Below are positions 52,710 to 63,000 of a stretch of DNA of 64,000 nucleotides, piece after piece. Both the position numbers and the translations under genes were made by a program. Source of the stretch: Candidatus Poribacteria bacterium (GTDB lineage Bacteria; Poribacteria; WGA-4E; WGA-3G). Below the pieces are notes generated by a model. The model was not told the DNA's origin and made no database searches. It worked only from the letters and a program-made list of their open reading frames with translations. Numbering within the stretch: position 1 is the stretch's first letter; each line of letters opens with the position of its first letter. The stretch lies in NCBI GenBank assembly GCA_012267415.1, contig JAAXGN010000135.1, forward strand, positions 1-64,000. The letters are read 5' to 3'.

Positions 52710-55208
52710 TTACCATGCGCGGATTCTGGATAGTTCAGTTTGCTTCTGGCAAAGACTTGCATAGGTACCATCTTGCTCAATTAGTTCTTCATGTGTACCG
52801 ATTTCGTCTACTTCCCCCTCTTTCAACACGACAAGTCGGTCTGCGTATTTTAGTGTAGAAAGTCTATGTGCAATGGCGAAGACCGTTCTTCCTCTCACGA
52901 GTCGTTCTAATGCTTCCTGAATTTTGGATTCAGTTTCTGTATCTATAGACGATGTCGCTTCGTCTAAGATGAGGATACGCGGGTTTTTCAATATTGCCCG
53001 TGCGATGGAAATCCGTTGTCTTTCTCCGCCAGACACCCGTGCGCCGCGTTCACCGACCATTGTATCATATCCATCAGGGAATTTTATAATAAAGTCGTGT
53101 GCATTTGCTGCCTTTGCTGCTGCGATGATTTCATGACGTGATGCGCCAGGTTTTGAGTATCCAATATTCTGTGCAATTGTACCTTCAAAGAGGAACGGGT
53201 CCTGTAGCACAACTCCGATCTGTTGTCGTAATGCTTTTACTTTTATATCTCGACTATCGTGTCCATCAATGATAATTGCACCGAAATTCGGATCATAGAA
53301 CCGTGTGATTAGATTGATTAGTGTGCTTTTCCCTGCGCCGCTGTGTCCTACTAATCCTATCATTTCACCAGGGTAGACATTGAAACTGATCCCATTTAGT
53401 GCATTCTTTTCGTTATCGTAGGAGAAAACGACATCGTTAAATTCTATTGCACCTCTAATATTCGCGAGTGCTACAGCATCCTTCTTATCCGCAATACTCG
53501 GTGGTGTATCTAATATATCAAAGACACGTTCAGCAGAAGTTCCCGCTCGTATAAATCTTTCATTCATCTGACATAAGGTTCTAACTGGACCGAAAAATTG
53601 CATCATATAAGATTGAAACATGAAAAGTGTTCCGAGAGTTAAATCACCTTGAAATATCTGCCATCCACCAACTAACCAAATGAGGATAGAACCTGAAAAG
53701 GTGATGAATTCCATGATCGGACGGTAGAGTGAACCGAGTTTTGCTGCGTTCATTTCTCCGGAGAAAACTTGATGTGTCATCTCGTTAAAACGACTTATCT
53801 CATATCTCTCTCTTGCAAAAGCTTTGACGACACGGACACCGGGGATAGTACTAGCGAGGATAGTACTAATATTTGCATATCTTTTCCATAAGACTTGATA
53901 GACTTTGCTCATTTTTTTACCGAAAATAACCGTGAAAAATATTAGACACGGTATCGGTATAAGTGTCCACAATGCCAGTTTCCAGTTGAATAGGAACATG
54001 ATGAGACACATATAGATAAGCGTGAGAGAATCACCAACTATATCTTGCAGACCGTTCGCTATGAAGTCTCGGAGTCTGGAAACATCGTGAGTGATTCTAG
54101 ACATAAGATTTCCAGTATCGCGTTCGTGGAAAAAGTCTATGGAGAGGGCGTTCAGATGTCCATAGGTTTCATTCTGTAATCGTCTTGTAATGTTTTGACC
54201 TACCCAAGCCATCATAAATCCTCGGATAGACGAGGTTGCCATGATGAAGACTCTCACACCAACCATGAGGAGTATAATACCGATTAAGTGTCCAAAACTC
54301 CCACCAAGTGGCATACTGCCGAACCATCCGCCAAGTGTATCTACAGTGGCTTGAAGGTGTCCCCAAGATGTTATAGGTAGTTGTTCTCCACTTGCAACAG
54401 CATTACCAACAGGTGTGAGTATATTATCAATTAATTGTCTGCTTAAGATAGCGGGATACAGACCGATAAGTTTTATCAGCATCATCATGAGAAAAGCGGG
54501 TATCATGACGTGTAAGAATGGTGTTGCATATTTGAACAGACGGAATATCAGTTTCGTATTCTGTGTACAGTTGACACAAACACCTGACCAGGTGGGTATG
54601 GGATGACCGCACTTATTGCATCGTGCCCCATTTCCTGAAGTCTGTGATCCGGGTTTTCCGCCAGGACCTCCTCCGCGTCGTCCGCGCCGTCTGCCGCCGG
54701 GACCGGCACCTCGTCTTCCGCCTCTTCTATCATCTGATGTCTCAGCGGAAGATAGTCTCTCTAATTCTGTGACTGTTAGATTGAATTTTGGGGCAAGTCG
54801 TTTTGAGTAACGTGCTAATTCAACCGCATTATCTGAGGTCGTGACCTTGAGGATATTGTTGCCGTACATCTCAAGGACTTCTATGTCTTCAACTGCTGAC
54901 AGGGATACTTCTTGTATATCATGACCGATTACACCTTTCTGGTTAAATGCTATCAGTCGTTTATCTGTTGCTAATACCCAGTCTTTCCCGTAAGTTCCGT
55001 CAAATTTTAGGTCTGTTGAGACGGATACTATTATTTCTTCTCCATTATCAAGCAGTTCTTGTGCGCGTTTCTCTAGTATTTCGGGTACTTCTTCCTTTGT
55101 TGTTAATTCACCATCTTTTAAGTTTTTGAAGCGCGGTTTTCCACCGTAAGACCCCATTCCCATACGACGGGAACTGCTCCGACCAGAACCTGATATTGAT
55201 CCGTGCAT
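52710..55208 (-). CDS. ABC exporter with PH-like domain, RG-rich linker and zinc ribbon
   Basis: An 832-aa ABC exporter half-transporter. Residues about 60-150 form a bacterial PH/GRAM-like domain (DWVLATDKRLIAF near 75). Residues about 158-185 are a Gly/Arg-rich linker (RRGGRRGAGPGG...). A zinc ribbon CNKC..CVNC lies at about 196-216, then six transmembrane segments (about 230-520), and an ATPase domain with Walker A GHSGAGKST near 612, VSGGERQR near 720 and ILILDEATS. ABC core motifs are intact. The DUF1854 gene follows. Its cargo is unknown. Confidence 0.92.
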   Translation of the reverse strand: MHGSISGSGRSSSRRMGMGSYGGKPRFKNLKDGELTTKEEVPEILEKRAQELLDNGEEIIVSVSTDLKFDGTYGKDWVLATDKRLIAFNQKGVIGHDIQEVSLSAVEDIEVLEMYGNNILKVTTSDNAVELARYSKRLAPKFNLTVTELERLSSAETSDDRRGGRRGAGPGGRRRGRRGGGPGGKPGSQTSGNGARCNKCGHPIPTWSGVCVNCTQNTKLIFRLFKYATPFLHVMIPAFLMMMLIKLIGLYPAILSRQLIDNILTPVGNAVASGEQLPITSWGHLQATVDTLGGWFGSMPLGGSFGHLIGIILLMVGVRVFIMATSSIRGFMMAWVGQNITRRLQNETYGHLNALSIDFFHERDTGNLMSRITHDVSRLRDFIANGLQDIVGDSLTLIYMCLIMFLFNWKLALWTLIPIPCLIFFTVIFGKKMSKVYQVLWKRYANISTILASTIPGVRVVKAFARERYEISRFNEMTHQVFSGEMNAAKLGSLYRPIMEFITFSGSILIWLVGGWQIFQGDLTLGTLFMFQSYMMQFFGPVRTLCQMNERFIRAGTSAERVFDILDTPPSIADKKDAVALANIRGAIEFNDVVFSYDNEKNALNGISFNVYPGEMIGLVGHSGAGKSTLINLITRFYDPNFGAIIIDGHDSRDIKVKALRQQIGVVLQDPFLFEGTIAQNIGYSKPGASRHEIIAAAKAANAHDFIIKFPDGYDTMVGERGARVSGGERQRISIARAILKNPRILILDEATSSIDTETESKIQEALERLVRGRTVFAIAHRLSTLKYADRLVVLKEGEVDEIGTHEELIEQDGTYASLCQKQTELSRIRAW

Positions 55209-55344
55209 AGGTTATACTCCCGGGATTTCTTGTTCTTTTATTTGTTTCTCATATATTAGTCGTTTTAACGAGTTTTTGTTGAAAAGGTTGAGGAGAAATT
55301 TCCCATAAGGGACAAAAACTCTACGCACCCTGAATAGATTATAG

Positions 55345-55374
55345 TTGACTTTTAGATTGAAAATTAAATATAAT
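55345..55374 (+). promoter_or_regulatory. Promoter of WD40 gene
   Basis: TTGACT (55345-55350) and TATAAT (55369-55374), spacer 18 bp, leader about 138 nt. The leader contains GATTACGCGGAGAACACAG-type repeat-like sequence near 55415-55450. Confidence 0.6.
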
Positions 55375-55518
55375 GTTCAAGAAAGAAAAGTTATTGTGTT
55401 CCTTTTTGTCTGAATCGCGGATTACGCGGAGAACACAGAAGACGCGGAAGGGGGTCTTGCACATATCAGCTCTACTTCACAGTCTTTTACATAATAGACA
55501 ATCTATAACGGGAAAACT

Positions 55519-57405
55519 ATGAGTTCTATGGGAAAAACACTTTTTCTAACATTTGTGATTTGGTTTAGTATACACACTGTCACCCCAGATTCTATTGCAC
55601 AAGAAATATCTGATTGGCATCTACGACACTTACCTGAAGGGACAATAGCGCGCATCGGCAAGGGAGCAATAACAGGTAACATAGCATATTCCAATGATGG
55701 CACACGATTAGCAGTTGCGGCAAGTATCGGAATTTGGATTTACGATGCTCATACCCATGAAGCACAAATGTTAATTACGGGTCATACAGAAATAGTCCGG
55801 AGCGTGGATTTCAGTCCTGATGATGCTAAATTAGTAAGCAGTAGTTCTGATAAAACTATCCGTTTATGGGATACACGCACCGGTACACTGCTTCGTACTT
55901 TAGACGGACACGGAGATGACATGAGATGTGTTGTGTTCAGTCCTGATGGAGAACTGTTTGCAAGTGCAAGTAGTGATAAAACTATCCGTTTATGGGATAC
56001 ACACACAGGTGCACATCTGCGGACTCTGAGAGGACATACGGATGATGTCAATAACGTTGCATTCAGTCCCGATAGTACAACTATAGTGAGTTCAAGTTTT
56101 GATGGAACTTTACGTTTGTGGGATGTGCAGACAGGTGAATTGATCCGGACCTATTTGGGACATACAGAAGATGCATTTGATGTTGTATTCAGTCCTGATG
56201 GAAAAAAGTTAGCAAGTGCTGGCAATGACAATACCGTGCATCTATGGGATACACAGACCGGTGAGATCCTTCATACTTTTGAGGGGTTTGAGTGGTCTGT
56301 CATGTGTGTTGCGTTTAGTCCTGATGGAAATATACTTGCGGGAGGAAGCAGAGACAGAATACTACGTATGTGGCATGTCCCAACAGGATCACACCTACAA
56401 GACTTGCAAGGACATAATTCTTGGGTATTAAGCGTTGCATTCAGTCCTGATGGAAGGAATCTATGGAGTGCGAGTCGGGACGGTGCCTTGCGGTTATGGG
56501 ATGTGCAAACAGGTAATGCGTTACTGAAAATCAGTGATCATACACAGATTGTTCATAGCTTGGCATTTAGTCCTGATAGCAAATTGTTGGCAATCGGAAA
56601 ACATGATCCTATCATTCAGTTGTGGAATCCTCAGACTGTTGAATTCATTCGTGAGATCAAAGAGAATAAGGGAACAGTTAACAACGTAGCTATTAGTGGG
56701 GATGGACGATTATTGGTGGGTGGTTGTGCGGAAGATACCTTGTGTATATGGAATTTACAGACAGACACTATACAACAGAAGTTTAGCAGTGAAAGTTTCT
56801 GGACACATAGTGTGGTATTAAGTCCTGATGGCAAAATCGTTGCTACTGGTAGTCAAGATGGTCAAATCCGTATGTGGAAAACAGACACTGGAGTAAACCT
56901 TAATACAATTTCAGCGCATGAAGAACCAATCAGTCGTATTTCGTTCAGTCCTGACGGGTCTACATTGGCAAGCGCAAGTTCTGACAAAACCGTCAGAACA
57001 TGGCATGTGTCTACTGGTAAAGAGATAAACAAATTGGAAGGACATACGGATCAGATCTATGACTTAGCCTATAGTGCTGATGGGAAGATGATTGCAAGTG
57101 CAAGTAGGGACAGAACTGTAAGATTGTGGGATGCAGATTCAGGTCAGCAAATTCGTGTGCTGAAGGGACATACGGAAGCGGTTAAGTGTGTTACGTTTAG
57201 TCCTGATGGTAAGACATTAGCGAGTAGTTTGGATTGGGGGATTAATATACTGTTATGGGATGTAGATACCGGAGCGCATATTTCAACACTGCAAGGACAT
57301 ACATATTCAGTCAAAAGCATCGTATTTAGTCCTGATGGGAATTTGATTGCGAGTGGGAGTATGGACGGCACTGTTCTATTGTGGGACCTCAATGTTGACG
57401 ATTAG
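55519..57405 (+). CDS. Secreted WD40 repeat protein (two propellers)
   Basis: A 628-aa protein. An N-terminal signal peptide (LFLTFVIWFSIHTVTPDSIA) is followed by about 14 WD40 repeats: a first degenerate one near 55-90, then 13 with GH, SPDG and LWD words from about 95 to the end. Two closed seven-bladed propellers would fit. It is probably exported and serves as an adaptor or surface binding protein. No additional catalytic domain is visible. Gfo/Idh/MocA gene starts 35 nt downstream. Confidence 0.92.
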   Translation: MSSMGKTLFLTFVIWFSIHTVTPDSIAQEISDWHLRHLPEGTIARIGKGAITGNIAYSNDGTRLAVAASIGIWIYDAHTHEAQMLITGHTEIVRSVDFSPDDAKLVSSSSDKTIRLWDTRTGTLLRTLDGHGDDMRCVVFSPDGELFASASSDKTIRLWDTHTGAHLRTLRGHTDDVNNVAFSPDSTTIVSSSFDGTLRLWDVQTGELIRTYLGHTEDAFDVVFSPDGKKLASAGNDNTVHLWDTQTGEILHTFEGFEWSVMCVAFSPDGNILAGGSRDRILRMWHVPTGSHLQDLQGHNSWVLSVAFSPDGRNLWSASRDGALRLWDVQTGNALLKISDHTQIVHSLAFSPDSKLLAIGKHDPIIQLWNPQTVEFIREIKENKGTVNNVAISGDGRLLVGGCAEDTLCIWNLQTDTIQQKFSSESFWTHSVVLSPDGKIVATGSQDGQIRMWKTDTGVNLNTISAHEEPISRISFSPDGSTLASASSDKTVRTWHVSTGKEINKLEGHTDQIYDLAYSADGKMIASASRDRTVRLWDADSGQQIRVLKGHTEAVKCVTFSPDGKTLASSLDWGINILLWDVDTGAHISTLQGHTYSVKSIVFSPDGNLIASGSMDGTVLLWDLNVDD

Positions 57406-57439
57406 TTGGTAGGTATTTCAAACGTATCAGGTATAGAAT

Positions 57440-58654
57440 ATGTCACGCTTAAAATATGCACTCATCGGTCACGGCAGACGCGGCTCAGTGCACCTCTCAA
57501 CTGCCGCTGCACTAAAGGATACCTTTGAAATCGTTGCGGTTTGCGATGCACATCAGGAATCAGCAGAAGCAGGAGCAGCAAAAGTCGGTACTAAAGCATA
57601 TACAGATGTTCAGAAAATGGTTGATGAAGTTTCTCCCGATGTTTGTGATGTTGTCGTCCCAGCACAACTGCATCATATTGTCTCCTGTTACCTGTCCCGG
57701 TGTGGTATCTCACACAATGTTGAAACGCCACTTGCACCAACACTCGGATTAATGGACATGATGATAGATGATGCTGCAGAATATGACGTAAAACTCCAGA
57801 CATCGGAGAACTTTCCCTTTGTTCCAGTGGAACAGTTTGTCTGCAAACTCATACAGGAGGGTGTGATCGGTAACGTTCACAAGTGCTACCGACTTTTTTC
57901 TACTACGGGTTATCATGGACTGGCTGCGATTCGTTGCAGGATGAACGCGACACCAACATCTGTGAGCAGTATTGGACATTCAATGCCTGTTGTACCTTAT
58001 GTTGATGGCGCGAAACGAGATTTCAATAGAGAAGGTCTGGAGTTTTACGCAGTAGATTTTGACAACGGGGGACTCGGCATTGCAATGGTCGGTAATAAAA
58101 ACAGTTGTCTTGGTCGGAATAAACTCGTAGGATTCGAGACCTGTGGAGAACGTGGGACAATTATCACAAACGGGAACCAGAGCGCATCTGGAGGCGAAAC
58201 TGTCAACGTCTGCACAGATGCAGATATTAGTCAGAAATCAGGGAGAGCACAGACCTACGAATTCCAACGTGAATACAGTAAGGATAAGATTCTACAACGT
58301 ATCTTTGCTGAACTACCACAATCTCTTGGTGGTACTATTGAATGGTTAAATCCTTACAGGAGGACAGCGATTCCTGAACGCGGTATTTCGCTTGCTACGA
58401 TGCTTGATGGGATTGCACACGCAGTTCGCGAAGATACACAATCCCTATGGACTGGTGAGATGGGTAGAGCAGATCAGGAGATGGTGATCGCAGCACATCG
58501 TTCAGTCCATAAGAATCGACAACCTATAGGACTTCCACTAAAACCTGATCCTGAAGAGGAGGAGGTATTTGATAGAAATTTTGAACAACAATTCGGTATC
58601 CACCCTCGTGAAGATATAGAGAAAGCATTACAGGTTAATTTTAAAGCGCGTTAG
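57440..58654 (+). CDS. Gfo/Idh/MocA family oxidoreductase with altered EKP motif
   Basis: A 404-aa NAD(P)-dependent dehydrogenase-like protein. The Rossmann motif GHGRRGSVH is near residue 9 and DAH ends strand 2. The family EKP motif with catalytic Lys reads ETP here (VETPLAP; Thr96, codon 57725-57727). The second, beta-sheet domain is complete. Loss of the Lys suggests altered or no dehydrogenase activity, or a different substrate chemistry. It follows the WD40 gene on the same strand. Confidence 0.85.
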   Translation: MSRLKYALIGHGRRGSVHLSTAAALKDTFEIVAVCDAHQESAEAGAAKVGTKAYTDVQKMVDEVSPDVCDVVVPAQLHHIVSCYLSRCGISHNVETPLAPTLGLMDMMIDDAAEYDVKLQTSENFPFVPVEQFVCKLIQEGVIGNVHKCYRLFSTTGYHGLAAIRCRMNATPTSVSSIGHSMPVVPYVDGAKRDFNREGLEFYAVDFDNGGLGIAMVGNKNSCLGRNKLVGFETCGERGTIITNGNQSASGGETVNVCTDADISQKSGRAQTYEFQREYSKDKILQRIFAELPQSLGGTIEWLNPYRRTAIPERGISLATMLDGIAHAVREDTQSLWTGEMGRADQEMVIAAHRSVHKNRQPIGLPLKPDPEEEEVFDRNFEQQFGIHPREDIEKALQVNFKAR

Positions 58655-58838
58655 TTAAGAAACCTAACTTATACTTCATTCAATGAATTTCAGTTGCAAA
58701 ATACCAACATTTGAATGTTAAAATTTAGTATCTCTATCTTATTTCTAATAGTCGGTAATGAGAGAAAAATGAATGGAAATGGTATAAAACTGAACGTAAG
58801 GCAATTTTTGATTGAGATTTAACTTCATTCTGTGGTAG
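58655..58838. other. Intergenic stretch
   Basis: AT-rich; no gene seen. It runs into the direct repeat at 58839. Confidence 0.4.
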
Positions 58839-58900
58839 ATTATGTTATATCTTTAGTATAAGAAAATCAAGATATGTATATTGAGTGAAACTATGAGATA
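58839..58900. repeat. Left direct repeat flanking a two-gene unit
   Basis: 62 bp, closely matching 59934-59997 (shared GTTATATCT, AAGAAAATCAAGATATG, ATATTGAGTGAAA, TGAGATA). Confidence 0.85.
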
Positions 58901-58939
58901 CCTGCAAAATGAAACGATTTCACAGGGTGTGGAATAAGT

Positions 58940-59485
58940 ATGCGGACATTCAACTGCGCCATAGAAAAAGTTTCAGACTGGCATCCGCGGTTATTTCTTG
59001 AGACACATATTGTTGCATGCGTAGAGATGATGCGTTCGTATTCTACTTCACCTGCAGTGTTGGAAGTTACTTGTGAGAATATTGTTTCCGACTGGCTTGG
59101 TGGAGAAACACAATTTAATCTTGAAATTTCATGGTCAAAGGAAACTGAAAGGAAAGCTGAACGTTTACGAGCAACTATACAAACAAAACCTATAGTAGAG
59201 ATGGCTGCATCGGCACTGGCATTTATTCTTACCCCTAATATTGTTAATCTTGGACAATTAGATGTAACGAATTATGGTGATCGTGCTGACTACCGTTCGT
59301 TAGACATGCCAAGCGTCCTTGAAATCAGCGGCACAGAAACAGTATCTGAACTCAGACGACGACATAGGGAAAAGGTGGGACAAGCATTAGAAAACCCATT
59401 CGGATTGGATGCTTACGTTGTCGTCTGCGCCTTTTCTAAGTCTGGCCACCTAATACGATTTTCCTATCACCGTTTGGAGGAGTGA
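58940..59485 (+). CDS. Hypothetical protein, first of repeat-flanked pair
   Basis: A 181-aa soluble protein without a recognisable family. It begins MRTFNCAIEKVSDW and contains FLETHIVACVEMMRSYSTSP, a Trp/Glu-rich middle and a C-terminal strand ending in RFSYHRLEE. Its stop lies 4 nt before the next ATG, so the two are translationally close. Both are enclosed by 62-64 bp direct repeats, suggesting they move or were inserted as one unit. Confidence 0.65.
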   Translation: MRTFNCAIEKVSDWHPRLFLETHIVACVEMMRSYSTSPAVLEVTCENIVSDWLGGETQFNLEISWSKETERKAERLRATIQTKPIVEMAASALAFILTPNIVNLGQLDVTNYGDRADYRSLDMPSVLEISGTETVSELRRRHREKVGQALENPFGLDAYVVVCAFSKSGHLIRFSYHRLEE

Positions 59486-59489
59486 GCAC

Positions 59490-59849
59490 ATGGCTGCCCA
59501 AAAAACCAGGCCTTACTCAAAGGAACTTAGAGAGGCTATGAACCAAAAATCAGAGATTCTTTCCAAAGCACAGGCACTATGGGAAGTTGGCATGACAGAA
59601 ACAGCACAACCATTATGGTTATCCGCTGCCAACTATGAAGAACATATCGCGCCAATGCTTGATGCGTTAGGTCGTGAATTAGAAGGAGCAATACATCGAA
59701 TTAGTGCAGCTTCGTGTTATGAAAAGGCAGGTGATCCGAGTAGAGCCGTGAACCTTTATCGAGCTGCTCTTGCGGGTCCTTTACTTGAAGACACACGTCA
59801 GGAAGTTGAAAGTATGCTGAGTGAATGTCTTGTTGCACTGAATCCTTAG
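59490..59849 (+). CDS. Hypothetical helical protein, second of repeat-flanked pair
   Basis: A 119-aa, almost entirely helical protein. Residues about 25-100 show TPR-like spacing (ALWEVGMTETAQPLWLSAANYEE; ISAASCYEKAGDPSRAVNLYRAAL), so it is probably a short TPR-type adaptor. GGAGGAG precedes the ATG. Likely partner of the preceding protein; the function is unknown. Confidence 0.65.
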   Translation: MAAQKTRPYSKELREAMNQKSEILSKAQALWEVGMTETAQPLWLSAANYEEHIAPMLDALGRELEGAIHRISAASCYEKAGDPSRAVNLYRAALAGPLLEDTRQEVESMLSECLVALNP

Positions 59850-59933
59850 CCGATACAAATGTTAATCATGAAAGACGCGTTAACCGAATAGCAGTTAAAA
59901 TTTCTGACCTGATGGTAAATGAAGATTTTGCAA

Positions 59934-59997
59934 ATTACGTTATATCTCTGGTAAAAGAAAATCAAGATATGCATATTGAGTGAAAACTATTGAGATA
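59934..59997. repeat. Right direct repeat flanking a two-gene unit
   Basis: 64 bp, same orientation as the left copy at 58839, with several substitutions and two extra bases. It ends 9 nt before the type IIG-like gene stop. Confidence 0.85.
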
Positions 59998-60006
59998 GAT
60001 GCTGTA

Positions 60007-63000
60007 TTACGCATCAATCACATCCATAATACGAATAGTTTCGGCGATTGCTACTAATATCTTGCGGTATTGGGATATTTCGTCAACGCTCAATGTGTTG
60101 CCTATCCTGTCCTTGAGCCATTTGTGGCAGACTTGATACGCGCCTATCTTATATTCCCATACAGTTTGAGGGACATCAGTGAAATGTTGGGTGCTGTTTA
60201 TCCAGACGTTGTTATCTTCATAGCGAATCCGTTCCACTTCTGCCGCACCATCACCTTCAAAGCGGTGTGTGGTTGGGAGAATGTTCCGCAATAGGTGTAG
60301 GTCTATCAGTTCTTGTCCTAACGAAGCAAGGGTACTGAAGTGGTCTATGTCCTGTGGTAAGGGGATACGAGGTATATCGTAGCGGAGAAAGTCGTAATAG
60401 CGGAGTCTGTAGGTAGGACTATATAATACAGCGTAGATGTAGCCAAGTATCTGCTCAGGTGTGATGCCTTCGGGGAGTTGGTGGGGTGTGGTTTGAGCAA
60501 GTCGTAAGCATTCTGACAAAGCTGTGAGAAACTCAGGTTTGAAGTTGAGTTTACGTTCTGTTTCAAGTGGTAGTCCTTCGGTGTCTGGATACAAGTAGAG
60601 CGGAAACACATGTCCAGATTCACTTGCCCTATTTGACACATAAGAATTTTCAGCAATCTCGTTGGTTACCAATGCATGTTGCCATGCGGGACTTGTGACA
60701 ATTCGACAGACACAAACTGCCAGATTATCTTCAAGTAGATGTGACATATTCTCAGAACGAGGCCTACAATGAAATCCACGCGACCTTCCTGTGTAATATG
60801 TCCAACGTGTATCAAACGGACGGTAGTGAATAGGTGTTAGATGTTGTTCTGCATTAGGATGATCACGAAGGTCTGCTTGTGCAAGTTCTACCTTCCAGTC
60901 TTTACTGTCATTTCCCAAATTGTACCTATTCCTCGCGTCGTTTTCTGAGAGTGATACAAAATCTGTTACTGTTTCAATCACGTCTTCTACAGTCTGATGA
61001 ATTGTCAATTTATCCCTTGCAGTAACAATTCCTATTGACTTGCTTTGAAGAATGTCAGTAATTTTCCATCCAGTTTCATATTCTGATCTATAGGTTGTAT
61101 CCTGTGGGACAAAAAGATAATGAGGGGATGTTGGTTGTAGTTCAGACCACAGTGTGGATTGAACATCGTTACGCAAGAGTTCTCGGTATTTATCTTGTCG
61201 TGAACCCCACATATCCGCGTGATAGACTCTTGCGGGTTTATCGTTGTCTCGTTCTTTTACACACAACAGGATACATACACCTTGAATTATGTCAAACACA
61301 TTTTCGTCTGTCTCGTTTTCTGGTATTGCTTCTTGTTTTCTCACGCTGCCGTGTAAATTGAGTACGTAAATAGTGTTAAAACTAATCATCATGCTTTGTC
61401 GCATACCACGGGCTGTAGGTGCGTCAAGGAAATTGTTGTTGACAATGAATCCAATTACACCTTCCCCTGTTTTATCTATTCGCCACTGTGCCCAGCGAAT
61501 AAACTTAACATAGTCATCCTGCAATGCTCTTGGATTTGCTTCTCCCAAAGATTGTCCATCAACCTGACTGTAATCTTCCATTAGTGTACCAATAAAGGTT
61601 AGATTTGAACGTATTCGGCTTGGATTCGCAGAATGCTGCTTATAAGGTGGATTGCCTATAATGGCGAGGATGGGTTCGTCACGCTTCACGGAGAGGGCAG
61701 CGTTTGCCTCTTCTGAGATAAACCTTGCAAACGGATTCGTTTCCACCATCTCGTCGGGTTGTTCCAATGTATTGGTGAGATAGACACGTAGGTTTTCGTC
61801 CGCATGCCACCCATATCTACGTAAGAATAGACTCAACTTGAGATGTGCAATGGTATAAGGTGCGATAAGTAGTTCAAATCCGATAAGTCGATTGACTACC
61901 TTATCATTGACATATTGACCCCAGAAACCAGTCCCATCAGTATTTGAGACATAATCTCGGATGTGGTCAAGAACTGAGAGTAGGAATCCACCAGTACCGG
62001 TTGCGGGGTCAAGTATTAACGTGTTGCCATCTGCGAGGCCACGCGGTCTATTAAGTTCTGTTTTAAGCAGGATATCCACTGAACGCACGATGTAGGAAAT
62101 CACCTGTGGTGGTGTGTAGTAGACACCTCGATCAATGCGACGTTGCGGATCGTATTGTGCAAGGAAGGTTTCGTAGAAGTGGATAACCGGGTCTTCAAGT
62201 TGGTTGCTGGGAGTGAAAGCTGTCCGGAGCATCTCTGTCGGGACGTTTCTAAGCAGGGTTACGATGTTGTCCAGAATGTAGGTGACGTTCTGTTCTGCTG
62301 ACATACCTGCTACGTGCCGATAGAGCCGCGCCAGAAAACGATTTGATTGTGGTAGTGCTTCGGCGGCGGTGTAACGTGAGAAATTGGTTGCATTAGGTAT
62401 TGTGCAGCGCGCGGCGAACAACCCGTAAGAAAGCGTCTGTGCATACATATCAGCGAAATCTGCTCTTGTAAGTGTGAAAAGGAGCGTTTCACAAAAGGCA
62501 TTATATATGCCATAAGTTTCACTGGTTTCATCTCTGAGTGTTGTTGCGATTTGTGTATTGAGTTCGCGTGTTCGTCTTGCAAGGTATTTTGCGAGCATTT
62601 CTGGTGTGCTTATCTGGATGGCATCTTCTTGAAAGTTTTGTAAGAGTGCAGCGAGACCGTCCGTGTTTTCAGTGATCCGTGCAGTATTGATACGTTCCCC
62701 ATCTTTATACAACTCAAAATCTATGAAGTTGGTCAGAATGAAGTTATCAAGGTTTTGCTTGAAGCGGTCATTCTGTATCCTTGCTTGTCCGGTGAGATTG
62801 TCAAGGTCAGTGCGATAAGCCTCTGCTTCAATATAGCCAATAGGTATCAGTCCTTCCGTGGCAATGTAATCGGGTCGTCCAATCTGGTTTATCTGTCTCG
62901 GTTCCAGATGGTATCTTACGTTGGGGCTTTCAAAGCAGTCATCAGTGACATTTTCAAGAAAGGTCTTGAGGATTGGATGCAGGGAGAGTTCATCGGTTGT

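Noticed and set aside
54616..54810. Pro/Arg-rich frame antisense to the ABC exporter linker
   Set aside because: It is a mirror of the GC-rich Gly/Arg linker codons, not an independent gene.
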